From an uncultured Chromatiaceae bacterium (lineage in GTDB: Bacteria > Pseudomonadota > Gammaproteobacteria > Tenderiales > Tenderiaceae), in contig CAMYNQ010000012.1 in the NCBI GenBank assembly GCA_947259785.1, positions 1-38,596 on the forward strand: a stretch of DNA of 38,596 bases. The letters are read 5' to 3'. Below, piece after piece: positions 16,149 to 24,386 of the stretch (positions within the stretch are counted from its first letter, which is position 1; every line of letters starts with the position of its first letter). The translations under genes and the position numbers were made by a program. The notes beneath the pieces are model-generated. The model searched no databases and had not been told where the DNA came from. It saw nothing but the letters and a program-made list of their open reading frames with translations.

Positions 16149-16181
16149 GATTGGTAACTTTATGAATCAAAAGTAAAAACC

Positions 16182-16207
16182 AAGGCCTGCCGCAAGCAGG
16201 CTTTTTT
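16182..16207 (+). terminator. Intrinsic terminator after the DUF3817 gene
   Basis: GCCTGC, loop CGCAA, GCAGGC, then six T. The flanking A and T bases extend the stem. The downstream minus-strand gene ends at 16231, so it may serve both directions. Confidence 0.85.
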
Positions 16208-16230
16208 ATGCCCGCCATAAAATCAGTCTT

Positions 16231-16653
16231 TTAGACGAGCAGTGCAATCGCACCACCAACGGTCATCAGGATTCCCAGCGCCAAAATCATCCAGTCTCCT
16301 TGAGCGCCGGGTTCAAGTGTTGACTGGCTGGTCTGTTGCGGGTTGTAGAAGACCGGCACCTTGGCCCCTATCGGATATTTTTTGACATAGGCCTGAGCAA
16401 ATTCGGGCAGTGGCTGGGTGCCGCTAGGGAATTCAAAGTGGCTGCGCAAGGTTTGGCCATCAACCTCATAACAGTAGACGATGTGGGGTAATAGGTCATC
16501 ATGGGCCGAGCTAGGTTCTGATTCTTCAATAATCCCCTCCACACTCGGCCAATTTCTCAGCTTTTGCGAGTTTCTTAATATTTGCCAGCCCCAGAGGGTA
16601 ATGACGATGCCGCCGAGTGTGACCAGGGCAAGGATGATGAAATAGGGATTCAA
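16231..16653 (-). CDS. DUF3592 membrane protein
   Basis: A 140-residue protein with one N-terminal helix (about 5-27), a soluble beta-rich middle (NWPSVEGIIEESE, then YCYEVDGQTLRS, then YPIGAKVPVFYNPQQ) and one C-terminal helix. This is the DUF3592 layout, including the 'W..v.G.I' and 'G..v.V.Y.P..p..s.L' motifs. The family function is unknown. It is transcribed divergently from slyD with only 87 bases between the start codons. Confidence 0.85.
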   Translation of the reverse strand: MNPYFIILALVTLGGIVITLWGWQILRNSQKLRNWPSVEGIIEESEPSSAHDDLLPHIVYCYEVDGQTLRSHFEFPSGTQPLPEFAQAYVKKYPIGAKVPVFYNPQQTSQSTLEPGAQGDWMILALGILMTVGGAIALLV

Positions 16654-16740
16654 GGATATTCCTCAGCGATTGTTTTTGCAGTGACACAATAAGTAGTAGA
16701 ATCGCTGCCATTATAGGGTAGATGCCGAGGGGCAAGCAGT

Positions 16741-17229
16741 ATGAATATTGAAAAAGATAAAGTGGTGACTGTGCATTATCGTGTCAGTGAGCCGCAGGGT
16801 GAAGTGATTGAAGACTCACATGACGATGAACCGCTGGTCTATCTGCATGGCTACAATGCCATGGTTCAGGCCTTGGAAGAGGCAATGCTGGGCAAGGGCG
16901 TGGGCGACAAGGTGTCGATGACGGTTGAGGATGCTTATGGCAAGCGTGAGGAAGGCCAGCTACAGCGTGTCTCCATCAATCATATCGTCCGTGATGGCAA
17001 GGCAAAGCCGAAACTGAAACCGGGCATGATGGTCTATCTCAATACCAAGCAGGGTACTCGTCCTGTCACTGTCGTGAAGGTGGGGCTGAAGTCTGTTGAT
17101 GTCGACACCAATCATCCCTATGCCGGCAAGCCGTTGCAGTTTGATGTCGAGGTACTCAAGGTGCGCGATGCTACGCCTGATGAAATCAGTCATGGTCATG
17201 TCCACGGTGAAGGTGGCGTGCACCACTAA
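16741..17229 (+). CDS. slyD: SlyD, FKBP-type peptidyl-prolyl isomerase and chaperone
   Basis: A 162-residue protein: the FKBP core (VVTVHYRVSEPQGEVIEDS, then PLVYLHGYNAMVQALEEAML) with the IF chaperone domain inserted at about residues 70-120 and the core closing with PLQFDVEVLKVRDAT. The end HGHVHGEGGVHH is a short version of the His-rich metal-binding tail; E. coli SlyD has a longer tail with cysteines. Metal (Ni) binding may therefore be weaker. It precedes the small monooxygenase gene by 27 bases, so the two may be co-transcribed. Confidence 0.94.
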   Translation: MNIEKDKVVTVHYRVSEPQGEVIEDSHDDEPLVYLHGYNAMVQALEEAMLGKGVGDKVSMTVEDAYGKREEGQLQRVSINHIVRDGKAKPKLKPGMMVYLNTKQGTRPVTVVKVGLKSVDVDTNHPYAGKPLQFDVEVLKVRDATPDEISHGHVHGEGGVHH

Positions 17230-17256
17230 GTCCAATAAATAAGGAGGTTTAAAGCC

Positions 17257-17562
17257 ATGTATATCGCCATGAACCGTTTTAAGATTAAGCCTGGCTGTGA
17301 GCAGGACTTTATCGATATTTGGAAAAATCGTGACACCTATCTTGATAGCGTGCCAGGATTTAAGGCGTTTAATTTATTGCAGGGACCAAGCAGTGACGAG
17401 TTTACTTTGTTTGCCTCGCATTCCACTTGGGATTCAAAGCAGGCATTCATCGGCTGGACCGAGTCCGAGCAGTTTCGCAAGGCCCATGCCGGTGCCGGCG
17501 GTAAGAGCAAGGACATCTATCTCGGCCCGCCGCAGTTCGAAGGCTTTGAAGCGGTTGTGTAG
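17257..17562 (+). CDS. Antibiotic-biosynthesis-monooxygenase fold protein, IsdG/HmoA-like
   Basis: A 101-residue ferredoxin-like ABM protein. It carries the residues typical of haem-degrading IsdG/HmoA proteins: Asn in MNRFKI, Trp in HSTWDS and FIGWTESEQF, and His in RKAHAG. The probable activity is haem degradation or another small oxidase reaction, in the cytoplasm; this rests on family motifs only. A strong ribosome site (AAGGAGG) precedes the ATG. Confidence 0.8.
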   Translation: MYIAMNRFKIKPGCEQDFIDIWKNRDTYLDSVPGFKAFNLLQGPSSDEFTLFASHSTWDSKQAFIGWTESEQFRKAHAGAGGKSKDIYLGPPQFEGFEAVV

Positions 17563-17570
17563 CCAACAGT

Positions 17571-17993
17571 ATGCGTAACAAAAAACCTGAAATCATCCTC
17601 GCCGACAAGCAGTTGCAGAAAAACTGCCTGATCCTGGCGGCTTTTTACCTGCTGTTATTGTTGTGGCTGGAGCCGTTGATTGATTTCTTTTTAATGCAAA
17701 TGCCGTTGGATCGCTCGCATGAGGCTATCGTCGCGCTGAATCAGAAAAAGGCCTATGTCAGTTCGATTGCCTTTGGCGTGATGCGCAGTCTGCCAATCCT
17801 GCTGTTTCTCTGGCTGGGTCTGCAAATAATGGGAACCATGCGTCTGCCACCTAAGCGATTGAAACTACCGATTACGGTACTGCTAATCGAAGGGCCAAAG
17901 GCGCGCATGATCGGCATGGTGATTGTGGCGGTGGGTTTGCTGCTGTTGTTTCGGGAGTTGTCGATGCTGGTTGGTGCACAGCCCGTGCTTTAG
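17571..17993 (+). CDS. Small integral membrane protein, unknown family
   Basis: A 140-residue protein with three hydrophobic helices (about residues 20-42, 62-87 and 113-131) and a cytoplasmic basic N-terminus. No motif was recognised. It starts eight bases after the monooxygenase gene, so it is probably the last gene of the slyD unit. The stop codon is followed at once by the palindromic repeat element. Confidence 0.7.
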   Translation: MRNKKPEIILADKQLQKNCLILAAFYLLLLLWLEPLIDFFLMQMPLDRSHEAIVALNQKKAYVSSIAFGVMRSLPILLFLWLGLQIMGTMRLPPKRLKLPITVLLIEGPKARMIGMVIVAVGLLLLFRELSMLVGAQPVL

Positions 17994-17996
17994 GGA

Positions 17997-18130
17997 GGGC
18001 TCTGACTCATCCCTAAAGCAGTGCTTGCTGCGTTGAAACGAAACTCAAAATGCTCATTTACGCGGTGTAAAATCCGCTTTTTCATTCCGTTTCGCCTTGC
18101 CATCATCTGCTTGATGAATGAATCAGAGCC
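17997..18130. repeat. Imperfect palindromic repeat element of about 134 bp
   Basis: The ends are inverted copies, GGGCTCTGACTCAT (17997-18010) and ATGAATCAGAGCC (18118-18130). The arms keep matching inward (AAGCAG; GAAACG; a centre of TTTACGCGGTGTAAA), so the whole element can fold into one long hairpin. It fills the gap between two convergent genes exactly. It has no coding capacity. The form suggests a MITE- or REP-like dispersed element, possibly also acting as a terminator in both directions. Confidence 0.65.
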
Positions 18131-18136
18131 TTCCTG

Positions 18137-18586
18137 CTACTTTTTCTGTTTGGCCAAAAAGCTATCCAGCTGGTTGGCAAAGTTCATTCGATCTTTCTGA
18201 TTCAGTGCGGCGGGGCCACCGGTATGGACGCCGCTACCACGCATTGTCTCCATGAAATCACGCATTGCCAATCGTTGGCGAATGTTTTCTGGCGTATAAA
18301 ATTCACCACGTGGGTTGAGGGCGTGTCCGCTCTTTTCGATGACCTCGGCTGCCAGTGGGATGTCGGCGGTGATGACGAGGTCGCCGGACTCCACTTGTTG
18401 GACAATGTAATCGTCGGCAACATCAAATCCAGAGGAAACCTGAATGCTTTTGATGAAACGCGACGCGGGTGTTTGCAGTGGCTGATTGGCAACCAGGGTC
18501 AGGGGCAGTTCAACCCGCTCGGCGGCGCGGTAGAGAATGTCTTTGATTACAGAGGGGCAGGCATCGGCGTCAACCCAGATGTGCAT
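18137..18586 (-). CDS. yaiI: YaiI/YqxD family protein (DUF188, PIN-like fold)
   Basis: A 149-residue protein with all family motifs: [18 protein letters not shown] at the N-terminus, [20 protein letters not shown] in the middle, and [18 protein letters not shown]. The aspartates resemble a PIN-type nuclease site, but the biochemical role is not settled. It lies 23 bases downstream of tRNA-Asp on the same strand and might share its transcript. Confidence 0.92.
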   Translation of the reverse strand: MHIWVDADACPSVIKDILYRAAERVELPLTLVANQPLQTPASRFIKSIQVSSGFDVADDYIVQQVESGDLVITADIPLAAEVIEKSGHALNPRGEFYTPENIRQRLAMRDFMETMRGSGVHTGGPAALNQKDRMNFANQLDSFLAKQKK

Positions 18587-18609
18587 GTGCTGTCCTGTAT
18601 GGAAAAAGT

Positions 18610-18686
18610 TGGCGGAGCGGACGGGACTCGAACCCGCGACCCCCGGCGTGACAGGCCGGTATTCTAACCAACTGAACTACCGCTCC
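18610..18686 (-). tRNA. tRNA-Asp (anticodon GTC)
   Basis: 77 bases including an encoded CCA. Acceptor GGAGCGG pairs with CCGCTCC, the anticodon loop is CTGTCAC and the T arm carries GGTTCGAGTCC. The sequence is nearly identical to the E. coli tRNA-Asp. Confidence 0.97.
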
Positions 18687-18740
18687 GGAAAGAGAGCGCA
18701 TGTTGCCTCAACGACCATAAAAGATCAAGTCTTTGCTTGG

Positions 18741-19313
18741 CTAAAACACTGCCAGGATTGAATAATTGGCTGTTGCCAGGGTGATTAACGCCAGAAGGAT
18801 CAGTAGGAGACGCTTGAGCCGGGGGGTTTTTATAACGGCCTGATTGACGCTAGTCCTGGTCGTGGCAGGTTTTGCTTCACTGGCATCAATTTGCTTTAGA
18901 TTCATCAACGTCAAGTTCTGGCATTTTTGTAGCAGCTGATCCAACGTGGTCTCTTCGTTGTGGTCATCGTTATCCTGCCAGGCGCTAGCGCCCTGTTGGC
19001 CCTGCTTGAGTATTTTTTTAACAAAAGGATATTTTTTGCTTAGGCGACGAGTGGTGTCGATAAGGTGTATGGTGCCTCGATCATCCAGCTCGAGTCGTTC
19101 AGCGATAATTAGTTGCAGTGTCTTATCATTACTGGCAAATGTTTTTGCGGCGCCGAGCAAGAAGGCACAGATCACGGTGGCGCTGGTGGAACTACCTTTT
19201 AGTCCCTGTTTGGAAAACTGAGCCAACGGTGTTTGACTGAATTGGTAAAGTTTCTGCTTAGTGAGCACTAAGCATGAACCTTGTTTCTCTGATGTGTTCT
19301 GCTGTTTGCTCAT
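18741..19313 (-). CDS. Unknown protein with a C-terminal membrane anchor
   Basis: A 190-residue protein. The first 140 residues are soluble and mixed, the region around residue 110 is acidic (DNDDHNEETTLDQ), and the last 25 residues form a single hydrophobic helix (LLLILLALITLATANYSILA) preceded by a basic KTPRLKR stretch. That suggests a tail-anchored inner-membrane protein with its bulk in the cytoplasm. I recognise no family. It is divergent from the DUF3025 gene. Confidence 0.65.
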   Translation of the reverse strand: MSKQQNTSEKQGSCLVLTKQKLYQFSQTPLAQFSKQGLKGSSTSATVICAFLLGAAKTFASNDKTLQLIIAERLELDDRGTIHLIDTTRRLSKKYPFVKKILKQGQQGASAWQDNDDHNEETTLDQLLQKCQNLTLMNLKQIDASEAKPATTRTSVNQAVIKTPRLKRLLLILLALITLATANYSILAVF

Positions 19314-19381
19314 GGGGTACGCTATAATATTCTTTTCTTGAGTGTAGTTGATTATCGCTGATCAGGCAGAGGTAGTTTTTC

Positions 19382-20257
19382 TTGAGGCATTGTCATTTAC
19401 TTCCCGACTGGAATCCACGGTTTGCATCGGCATCGCCAATGTATGCGCCCTTGCGTCACCTGGCTGAACATTTCGACGCCTTTGAACGCTGGCCTGGCCT
19501 GCATGATTATCAGCAGTTTCTGAACACATGGCCCGACACGATCAAGACCCAGACGGGCAAGCCACTAAAAATTGTTGCCCAGGATGGCAAGCCCGGTAGT
19601 TTTGAAGAGCACTATGCGCCACGCATATTTAAAACTGGCGAGTTGCAGACGCGTACGGAAAATTGGCATGACTTCTTTCAGTATCTGACCTGGTTTATGT
19701 TTCCGCAGACCAAGGCAGGGATTAATGCTATCCACTTGCCCCATGCCCAGCAGCGGATTGAAGTGACTCAGGAACATGCGCGTCGCTCGCCAGTGGAAAA
19801 TATGTTGTCGCTGTTTGATGAAGGTGGCGCGATCATTGTTTCTTCAGACGTTGCTCTATTGGAATTGATCCGTGAATTCAATTGGAAAGAATTGTTTTGG
19901 CAGCGCCGCGATGAGTTAAAGCAAAAGCTGGCTTGCATAACCTTTGGCCATGCCATGTATGAAAAGGGGCTGGCCCCCTATATCGGCATGACGGCCAACA
20001 GTATCTTGATCGAGGCAGAGCAGGAGTTTTTCAATAAAGATAATGCACAACAGCTGCAATGGCTGGATAAACAATTGGCAGCCCTGTTTAAGGCCGGTGA
20101 TGTGTTGGCTAAACCAAAAGACCTACAGCCCTTCCCTATTCTCGGTATGCCGGGCTGGGATAGTGGTAATGGTGTTGAGGCTTATTATGATAACGCCGAT
20201 TATTTTCGTCCTGGTCGCAAGGGCAAGCATCAGGCGGTGCTGGTTGCAAGACGATGA
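19382..20257 (+). CDS. DUF3025 family protein
   Basis: A 291-residue cytoplasmic protein. The motif RTENWHDFFQYLTWFMFPQT and the start DWNPRFASASPMYAPLR are typical of DUF3025. The start is TTG at 19382: an in-frame stop lies two codons upstream, the ATG at 19439 would lose the conserved DW motif, and GCAGAGG gives a plausible ribosome site. Function is unknown. Its stop overlaps the trmO start (ATGA), so the two form an operon. Confidence 0.85.
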   Translation: MRHCHLLPDWNPRFASASPMYAPLRHLAEHFDAFERWPGLHDYQQFLNTWPDTIKTQTGKPLKIVAQDGKPGSFEEHYAPRIFKTGELQTRTENWHDFFQYLTWFMFPQTKAGINAIHLPHAQQRIEVTQEHARRSPVENMLSLFDEGGAIIVSSDVALLELIREFNWKELFWQRRDELKQKLACITFGHAMYEKGLAPYIGMTANSILIEAEQEFFNKDNAQQLQWLDKQLAALFKAGDVLAKPKDLQPFPILGMPGWDSGNGVEAYYDNADYFRPGRKGKHQAVLVARR

Positions 20258-20988
20258 CGTTTGAGTTTGAACCTATTGGTGTTTTGCATTCCTGTTTTAA
20301 ACAGCGTTTTGGCATTCCATCACAGGCGCGCCTGGCAACATCGGCGCGTGGCTGGATAGAGTTTTATCCGCCTTATGACCGGGAAGAAGCCTTTACCGGA
20401 CTGGAGGGTTTTTCCCATATCTGGTTGATGTTTCAGTTTCACCAGAGTTTGGATAATGATTTGAGCTTTACCGTGCAGCCGCCGCAAAAGGATGGTGCAA
20501 AGTTTGGATTGTGGGCGACGCGGGCACCGAATCGCCCTAATCAGATTGGCCAATCGCTGGTGGAGTTGGAGTGTGTTGAAAAAACCAAGGCTAAGGTCAA
20601 GCTGCATCTCAAAGGTATCGATCTGGTTGAAGGCACGCCTATCATTGATATCAAACCTTATCTGCCCTATGTTGATGCCATTCCTGATGCGCGTGGCGGG
20701 TTTGCCCATCATGCGCCGCCGCCAAGGATGCAGGTTGGTTTTACTGATATCGCAGAACAGCAGTTAATAGAGGTTGAAAATAACTATTCTGATTTACGTC
20801 AGTTGATAATAGAAGTGCTGCAATATGATCCGCGGCCGATCTATTATCGGAAAAAATCAAATAAAAAAATATTTGTTATAGAATTGTATGATTTGGGGCT
20901 GCGCTTTGAAATTCTGGACGAACAAAATGTCAGTGTCCTCGAGCTGGTATCTGCCGCAGAGGATCAAACAGATACTCAAGGCCGTTGA
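20254..20988 (+). CDS. trmO: TrmO, tRNA (t6A37-N6)-methyltransferase
   Basis: A 244-residue protein of the TsaA/TrmO family, which uses SAM to methylate threonylcarbamoyladenosine at position 37 of certain threonine tRNAs. Motifs: FEPIGVLHSCFKQRFGIPSQ at the start, LEGFSHIWLMFQFHQ, FGLWATRAPNRPNQIGQSLV (the SAM-binding segment), and IDIKPYLPYVD. A C-terminal domain with QYDPRPIYYRK follows, as in E. coli YaeB/TrmO. The 3' end overlaps the opposite-strand DUF3820 gene by 59 bases. Confidence 0.94.
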   Translation: MTFEFEPIGVLHSCFKQRFGIPSQARLATSARGWIEFYPPYDREEAFTGLEGFSHIWLMFQFHQSLDNDLSFTVQPPQKDGAKFGLWATRAPNRPNQIGQSLVELECVEKTKAKVKLHLKGIDLVEGTPIIDIKPYLPYVDAIPDARGGFAHHAPPPRMQVGFTDIAEQQLIEVENNYSDLRQLIIEVLQYDPRPIYYRKKSNKKIFVIELYDLGLRFEILDEQNVSVLELVSAAEDQTDTQGR

Positions 20989-21187
20989 CCTTGATCTCGT
21001 GAACAATCTTTAACAGATAGCCCAGCTCACCCTTGGGAAAGCCCTTGTTGGCAAACCAGATAACATAAGGTTCGGGCAGATCGATCAACAAATGGTTGGC
21101 ATATTTTCCGAACGGCATGCGATAGCCGGCCAGTTTTAACATCAGTTTTGGATCACCAAAAGGTGAATCTGTATTTTGTTCAGTCAT
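20930..21187 (-). CDS. DUF3820 family protein
   Basis: An 85-residue protein with the family core YRMPFGKYANHLLIDLPEPY, VIWFANKGFPKGELGYLL. The family has been described as putative quorum-sensing-regulated virulence factor, but a defined biochemical role is not known to me. The last 59 bases run antiparallel to the trmO end. Confidence 0.88.
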   Translation of the reverse strand: MTEQNTDSPFGDPKLMLKLAGYRMPFGKYANHLLIDLPEPYVIWFANKGFPKGELGYLLKIVHEIKVNGLEYLFDPLRQIPARGH

Positions 21188-21233
21188 GGCGATACTTTAA
21201 TCTTTGTAGAGTCGTTTTTCGAGTGGAAATATT

Positions 21234-21632
21234 ATGATGAATGAAGAGTTGAGCCCTTATCAACGCCTGGGTGGTGAAGAGGCAGTACGCAAGTTGGTCG
21301 ACCGCTTTTATGAGTTGATGGACACCTTGCCGCAGGCGCAGCAGATACGTGCCATGCACCCGGATGATCTGTCGGGCTCGGCCGATAAATTGTTTATGTT
21401 CTTGTCCGGTTGGTTGGGTGGGCCGCAACTCTATACGGAAGCGTATGGTCATCCGCGTCTACGCATGCGGCATGCGCCCTTCCCTGTTGATGAGGCGGCG
21501 CGTGATGCCTGGATGCTATGTATGAAAAAGGCACTGGAAGAAATGAATATTGAAGATGAAAAGCTGACACAACATCTGTTGCATTCATTATTTAAGACGG
21601 CTGATTTTATGCGCAATCAGGAACCGTCATGA
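21234..21632 (+). CDS. Group II truncated haemoglobin
   Basis: A 132-residue globin of the HbO type. It begins SPYQRLGGEEAVRKLVDRFY, has GGPQLYTEAYGHPRLRMRH with the proximal haem His at about residue 80, and the G8 Trp in RDAWMLCM (about residue 93), which defines group II. It probably binds O2 or NO for protection or delivery. The stop lies inside the last six bases of the convergent selO gene. Confidence 0.94.
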   Translation: MMNEELSPYQRLGGEEAVRKLVDRFYELMDTLPQAQQIRAMHPDDLSGSADKLFMFLSGWLGGPQLYTEAYGHPRLRMRHAPFPVDEAARDAWMLCMKKALEEMNIEDEKLTQHLLHSLFKTADFMRNQEPS

Positions 21633-23102
21633 TGAACAGCTGACGGCAACTTGTTCGACCGACTCTGCTGGTGGGCTGGCATAGTGTGCCATGTCAGCAT
21701 GTTCATCAAATGGGTTATGTAATAATTTAATCAGCCGGTCTATTTCGCTGTAGTCTTTTTCCTGTTCGGCCTTCTCGATGGCCAACTGTGCCATGTGGTT
21801 GCGCAGCACATATTTTGGATTGGCCAGTTTCATGTTGCTTTGGCGTTGTTTGTCGGGCGGTGCATGTTTGCGTAGGGCTAGGCGGTAATCGTTCAGCCAC
21901 TGGTCAAAGGCCTCCGGTTCAACAAACATATTTCTTAAAATTTGATCGGTTTGCTCGCTGTCACGTTCGACGCTGCACAGTTGGCGAAACAGACTGGTGA
22001 AATCGGTTTGGCTTTGCTGCATTTGTAATAACAATGTCTTTGTTAACTGCTCTACATCATCGTTGTAATTTTCAAACCCCAGCTTGTTAGACATGAGCTG
22101 TTGATATTCTTGTTGAAAAATTTGTGAGTATTGGCTCAAGGCCTGCCTGGCGTCATCTTCAGAAATAAATGGCGTCAATGTCTGCGCCAGGCAGGCCAGG
22201 TTCCACAGCCCTATCTCGGGCTGCTGGTCATAGGCATAACGTCCTGAGTGATCTGAATGATTGCAGATGTGGCGTGGGTTATAACCATCAAGAAAACCGA
22301 AGGGGCCGTAGTCCAGGGTCAGGCCGAGAATGGACATGTTGTCGGTATTCATCACGCCATGACAAAAGCCAACACTTTGCCATTGAGCGATCAGTTTGGC
22401 GGTGCGGCTGATGACCTCTTGTAGCAGTGCAAGGTAGGGGGTGTCGCTCACAATCAGTTCAGGATAGTGATGGCTGATGACGTAGTCTGTTAGCTGTCTT
22501 AATGGCTCATGTTTGTCGCGGTAATAAAAATATTCCAGCGAACCAAAACGCACATGGCTGGGGGCGAGGCGTGTGAGGATGGCGCTGGTCTCAACTTGTT
22601 CACGGTAGACCTTGTCGTCACAGCCGGTGATGCACAGCGCCCGGGTGGTTGGGATGCCCAGACCAAACATGGCCTCACTGCAAAGATATTCACGGATGGT
22701 GGAGCGCAACACGGCGCGGCCATCGCCCATGCGCGAGAAAGGTGTCATGCCACTGCCCTTGAGTTGAATCTCCCAGCGTTGACCATGGCTGTTGGTGGTT
22801 TCACCGAGCATGATGGCGCGGCCATCGCCCAGTGATGGCACTAAATGGCCAAACTGATGGCCGGCATAACGCATAGCAATATGGGCGGCATTGTCGATGG
22901 CTTGATTGCCGCTGAAGATGGCGTTGAATTCGGCCGTCTGGTGGCAGTCCGGCGCTAGCTCTAGCAGTTCGGCGGCGGCCGGGTTGAAATGGATCAGCTC
23001 GGCGGCATTGAGGGTGGGGCTGGGTTTAACCTCGGCATAAAAATCTTTAGATAGCTCGCTAAAGGAGTTACTGAGTGGCAGGGTCTTGGGGTTGTGCTTC
23101 AT
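21627..23102 (-). CDS. selO: SelO/YdiU pseudokinase-fold protein AMPylase
   Basis: A 491-residue protein, close to the E. coli length. SelO attaches AMP to proteins in redox control. Visible residues: the nucleotide-binding LKGSGMTPFSRMGDGRAV (Lys about 115), the catalytic region GVMNTDNMSILG (Asp about 254) and LDYGPFGF (Asp about 264). It ends SCSS, the position where eukaryotic forms have selenocysteine; here it is an ordinary Cys (489). Confidence 0.95.
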   Translation of the reverse strand: MKHNPKTLPLSNSFSELSKDFYAEVKPSPTLNAAELIHFNPAAAELLELAPDCHQTAEFNAIFSGNQAIDNAAHIAMRYAGHQFGHLVPSLGDGRAIMLGETTNSHGQRWEIQLKGSGMTPFSRMGDGRAVLRSTIREYLCSEAMFGLGIPTTRALCITGCDDKVYREQVETSAILTRLAPSHVRFGSLEYFYYRDKHEPLRQLTDYVISHHYPELIVSDTPYLALLQEVISRTAKLIAQWQSVGFCHGVMNTDNMSILGLTLDYGPFGFLDGYNPRHICNHSDHSGRYAYDQQPEIGLWNLACLAQTLTPFISEDDARQALSQYSQIFQQEYQQLMSNKLGFENYNDDVEQLTKTLLLQMQQSQTDFTSLFRQLCSVERDSEQTDQILRNMFVEPEAFDQWLNDYRLALRKHAPPDKQRQSNMKLANPKYVLRNHMAQLAIEKAEQEKDYSEIDRLIKLLHNPFDEHADMAHYASPPAESVEQVAVSCSS

Positions 23103-23170
23103 GTTAATAACCTAGTAAATATATCAAGTATTCTAGCCGTATCCCCGCCCTATGCCAATAGACAAGCATA

Positions 23171-23176
23171 TATAAT
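23171..23176 (+). promoter_or_regulatory. Likely -10 element for efpL
   Basis: A perfect TATAAT 33 bases before the efpL ATG. The -35 region is weak. It lies in the 107-base gap between divergent selO and efpL. Confidence 0.5.
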
Positions 23177-23209
23177 GCTTTCACGAATTTTGATCAGCAG
23201 GAGTTGTTT

Positions 23210-23776
23210 ATGCCAAAGGCAAGTGAATTAAAGCGGGGAATGGTGGTTGAAATCGATGCTATGCCCTTTTCCGTCAAGCAGATAGATGTGCGCAGCCCCT
23301 CGTCGCGCGGTGCCAACACCCTTTATAAAGTGAGGTTTAGCAATCTAAAAACTGGCCAGAAGTTGGATGAGAGCTACAAGGGTGAGGACTTTATCAAAGA
23401 GGCCGACTGTGTCCGGGTGCCGGTGCAGTTTTCCTATATTGATGGCGAAAGCTATGTCTTTATGAATAGTGAAGATTACAGTCAGTACAGCCTGCATCAG
23501 GATGAGCTGGCCGAGCAATTGGGCTATATCATCGAAGGCCAGGAAGGTCTTACCGCCCTGATTATGGATGATGCGATTCTGGGCATTGAATTGCCTGTTT
23601 CGGTTGCCCTGCAGGTGATTGAAACTGCGCCGGGTATTAAGGGTGCCAGTGCCAGCAGCCGCACCAAGACCGCCAAGCTGAGCACCGGTCTCGAAATCCA
23701 GGTGCCTGAGTATCTGGAAGCAGGCGAGACGGTTAAGGTCAATACTGGCACTGGTAAGTTTATATCGCGCGCCTAG
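23210..23776 (+). CDS. efpL: EfpL (YeiP), elongation factor P-like protein
   Basis: A 188-residue paralogue of elongation factor P. It starts MPKASELKRGMVVEIDAMPF, and the loop that enters the ribosomal peptidyl-transfer centre reads SPSSRGA with Arg33 at the tip, the EfpL/YeiP form, in place of the modified Lys of EF-P. The C-terminus includes ETAPGIKGASASSRTKTAKL and STGLEIQVPEYL, standard for the family. It relieves ribosome stalling at difficult peptide motifs. ATG 23210 is chosen because CAGGAG lies seven bases upstream; a TTG two codons earlier is less likely. Confidence 0.95.
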   Translation: MPKASELKRGMVVEIDAMPFSVKQIDVRSPSSRGANTLYKVRFSNLKTGQKLDESYKGEDFIKEADCVRVPVQFSYIDGESYVFMNSEDYSQYSLHQDELAEQLGYIIEGQEGLTALIMDDAILGIELPVSVALQVIETAPGIKGASASSRTKTAKLSTGLEIQVPEYLEAGETVKVNTGTGKFISRA

Positions 23777-23819
23777 TGTATGATCCGCTACTTCCTGCCA
23801 CCACCCTACCGAGATAAAA

Positions 23820-24347
23820 ATGAGCAATAAAACTTACATCGCCCTGTCTGCAGACGAGCTGGTCGAGTTGGATGAGTTTCTACTCAGTGAAGGTGAAGAA
23901 CGCCTGACTATTGATGAGGCCCATGGTTACATGGCTGCCTTGATTGTTAGTAATGCAGATGTGGATGAGACGGCAATGTTGGTCTCCATTCTTGGTGAAG
24001 CTGAGCAACCGGAAAATATTGTCCAGCTGTTGCGGCGCATGTATCAGGAAATCAGCGCCGAGCTGGCATCAGGCAAGCCGTTCGAGCCAATGGTGATTGA
24101 AGAAGAAGAGGATGGCGAAAGCTTCGAGGTCTATGAGGGCTGGTGTTACGGTTTCATGCTGGCAGTGTCAGATCATGAAGCAACGTGGGCGGAATTATCG
24201 AAAGACGGCCGTTCACTGTTGGAACCCATCGCCACCTTGGCGCTATTGCGTGAGGAAGAGCTGGATATCGATGATGAGGAATATTCTGGTTGGGTGGGCC
24301 TGTTGGCCGGCTCAGTCAGTGGTCTATATGCCGAGGCGCATGGCTAG
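23820..24347 (+). CDS. UPF0149 family protein (YgfB/YecA type)
   Basis: A 175-residue acidic, helical, cytoplasmic protein with LDEFLLSEGEERLTIDEAHG, YMAALIVSN, and YEGWCYGFMLAV, the UPF0149 core. It lacks the C-terminal SEC-C zinc motif found in full-length YecA proteins. No enzyme activity is known. It follows efpL by 43 bases. Confidence 0.88.
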   Translation: MSNKTYIALSADELVELDEFLLSEGEERLTIDEAHGYMAALIVSNADVDETAMLVSILGEAEQPENIVQLLRRMYQEISAELASGKPFEPMVIEEEEDGESFEVYEGWCYGFMLAVSDHEATWAELSKDGRSLLEPIATLALLREEELDIDDEEYSGWVGLLAGSVSGLYAEAHG

Positions 24348-24359
24348 ATGATAAATAAG

Positions 24360-24386
24360 CGGCCGCATCAAGACAGCTTGCGGCCG
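24360..24386. terminator. Hairpin between convergent UPF0149 and DUF3581 genes
   Basis: CGGCCGCA, loop of 11, TGCGGCCG. The right arm lies inside the last codons of the DUF3581 gene. The T-rich tails are poor (TTGTAATCTTTT on the + side), so it is a moderate two-way terminator candidate. Confidence 0.45.

Noticed and set aside
18601-18700. Integration site at the tRNA-Asp gene
   Set aside because: No integrase, no duplicated tRNA 3' end and ordinary housekeeping genes on both sides.
22169-22411. 80-residue + strand frame inside selO
   Set aside because: Shadow of a well-supported gene.
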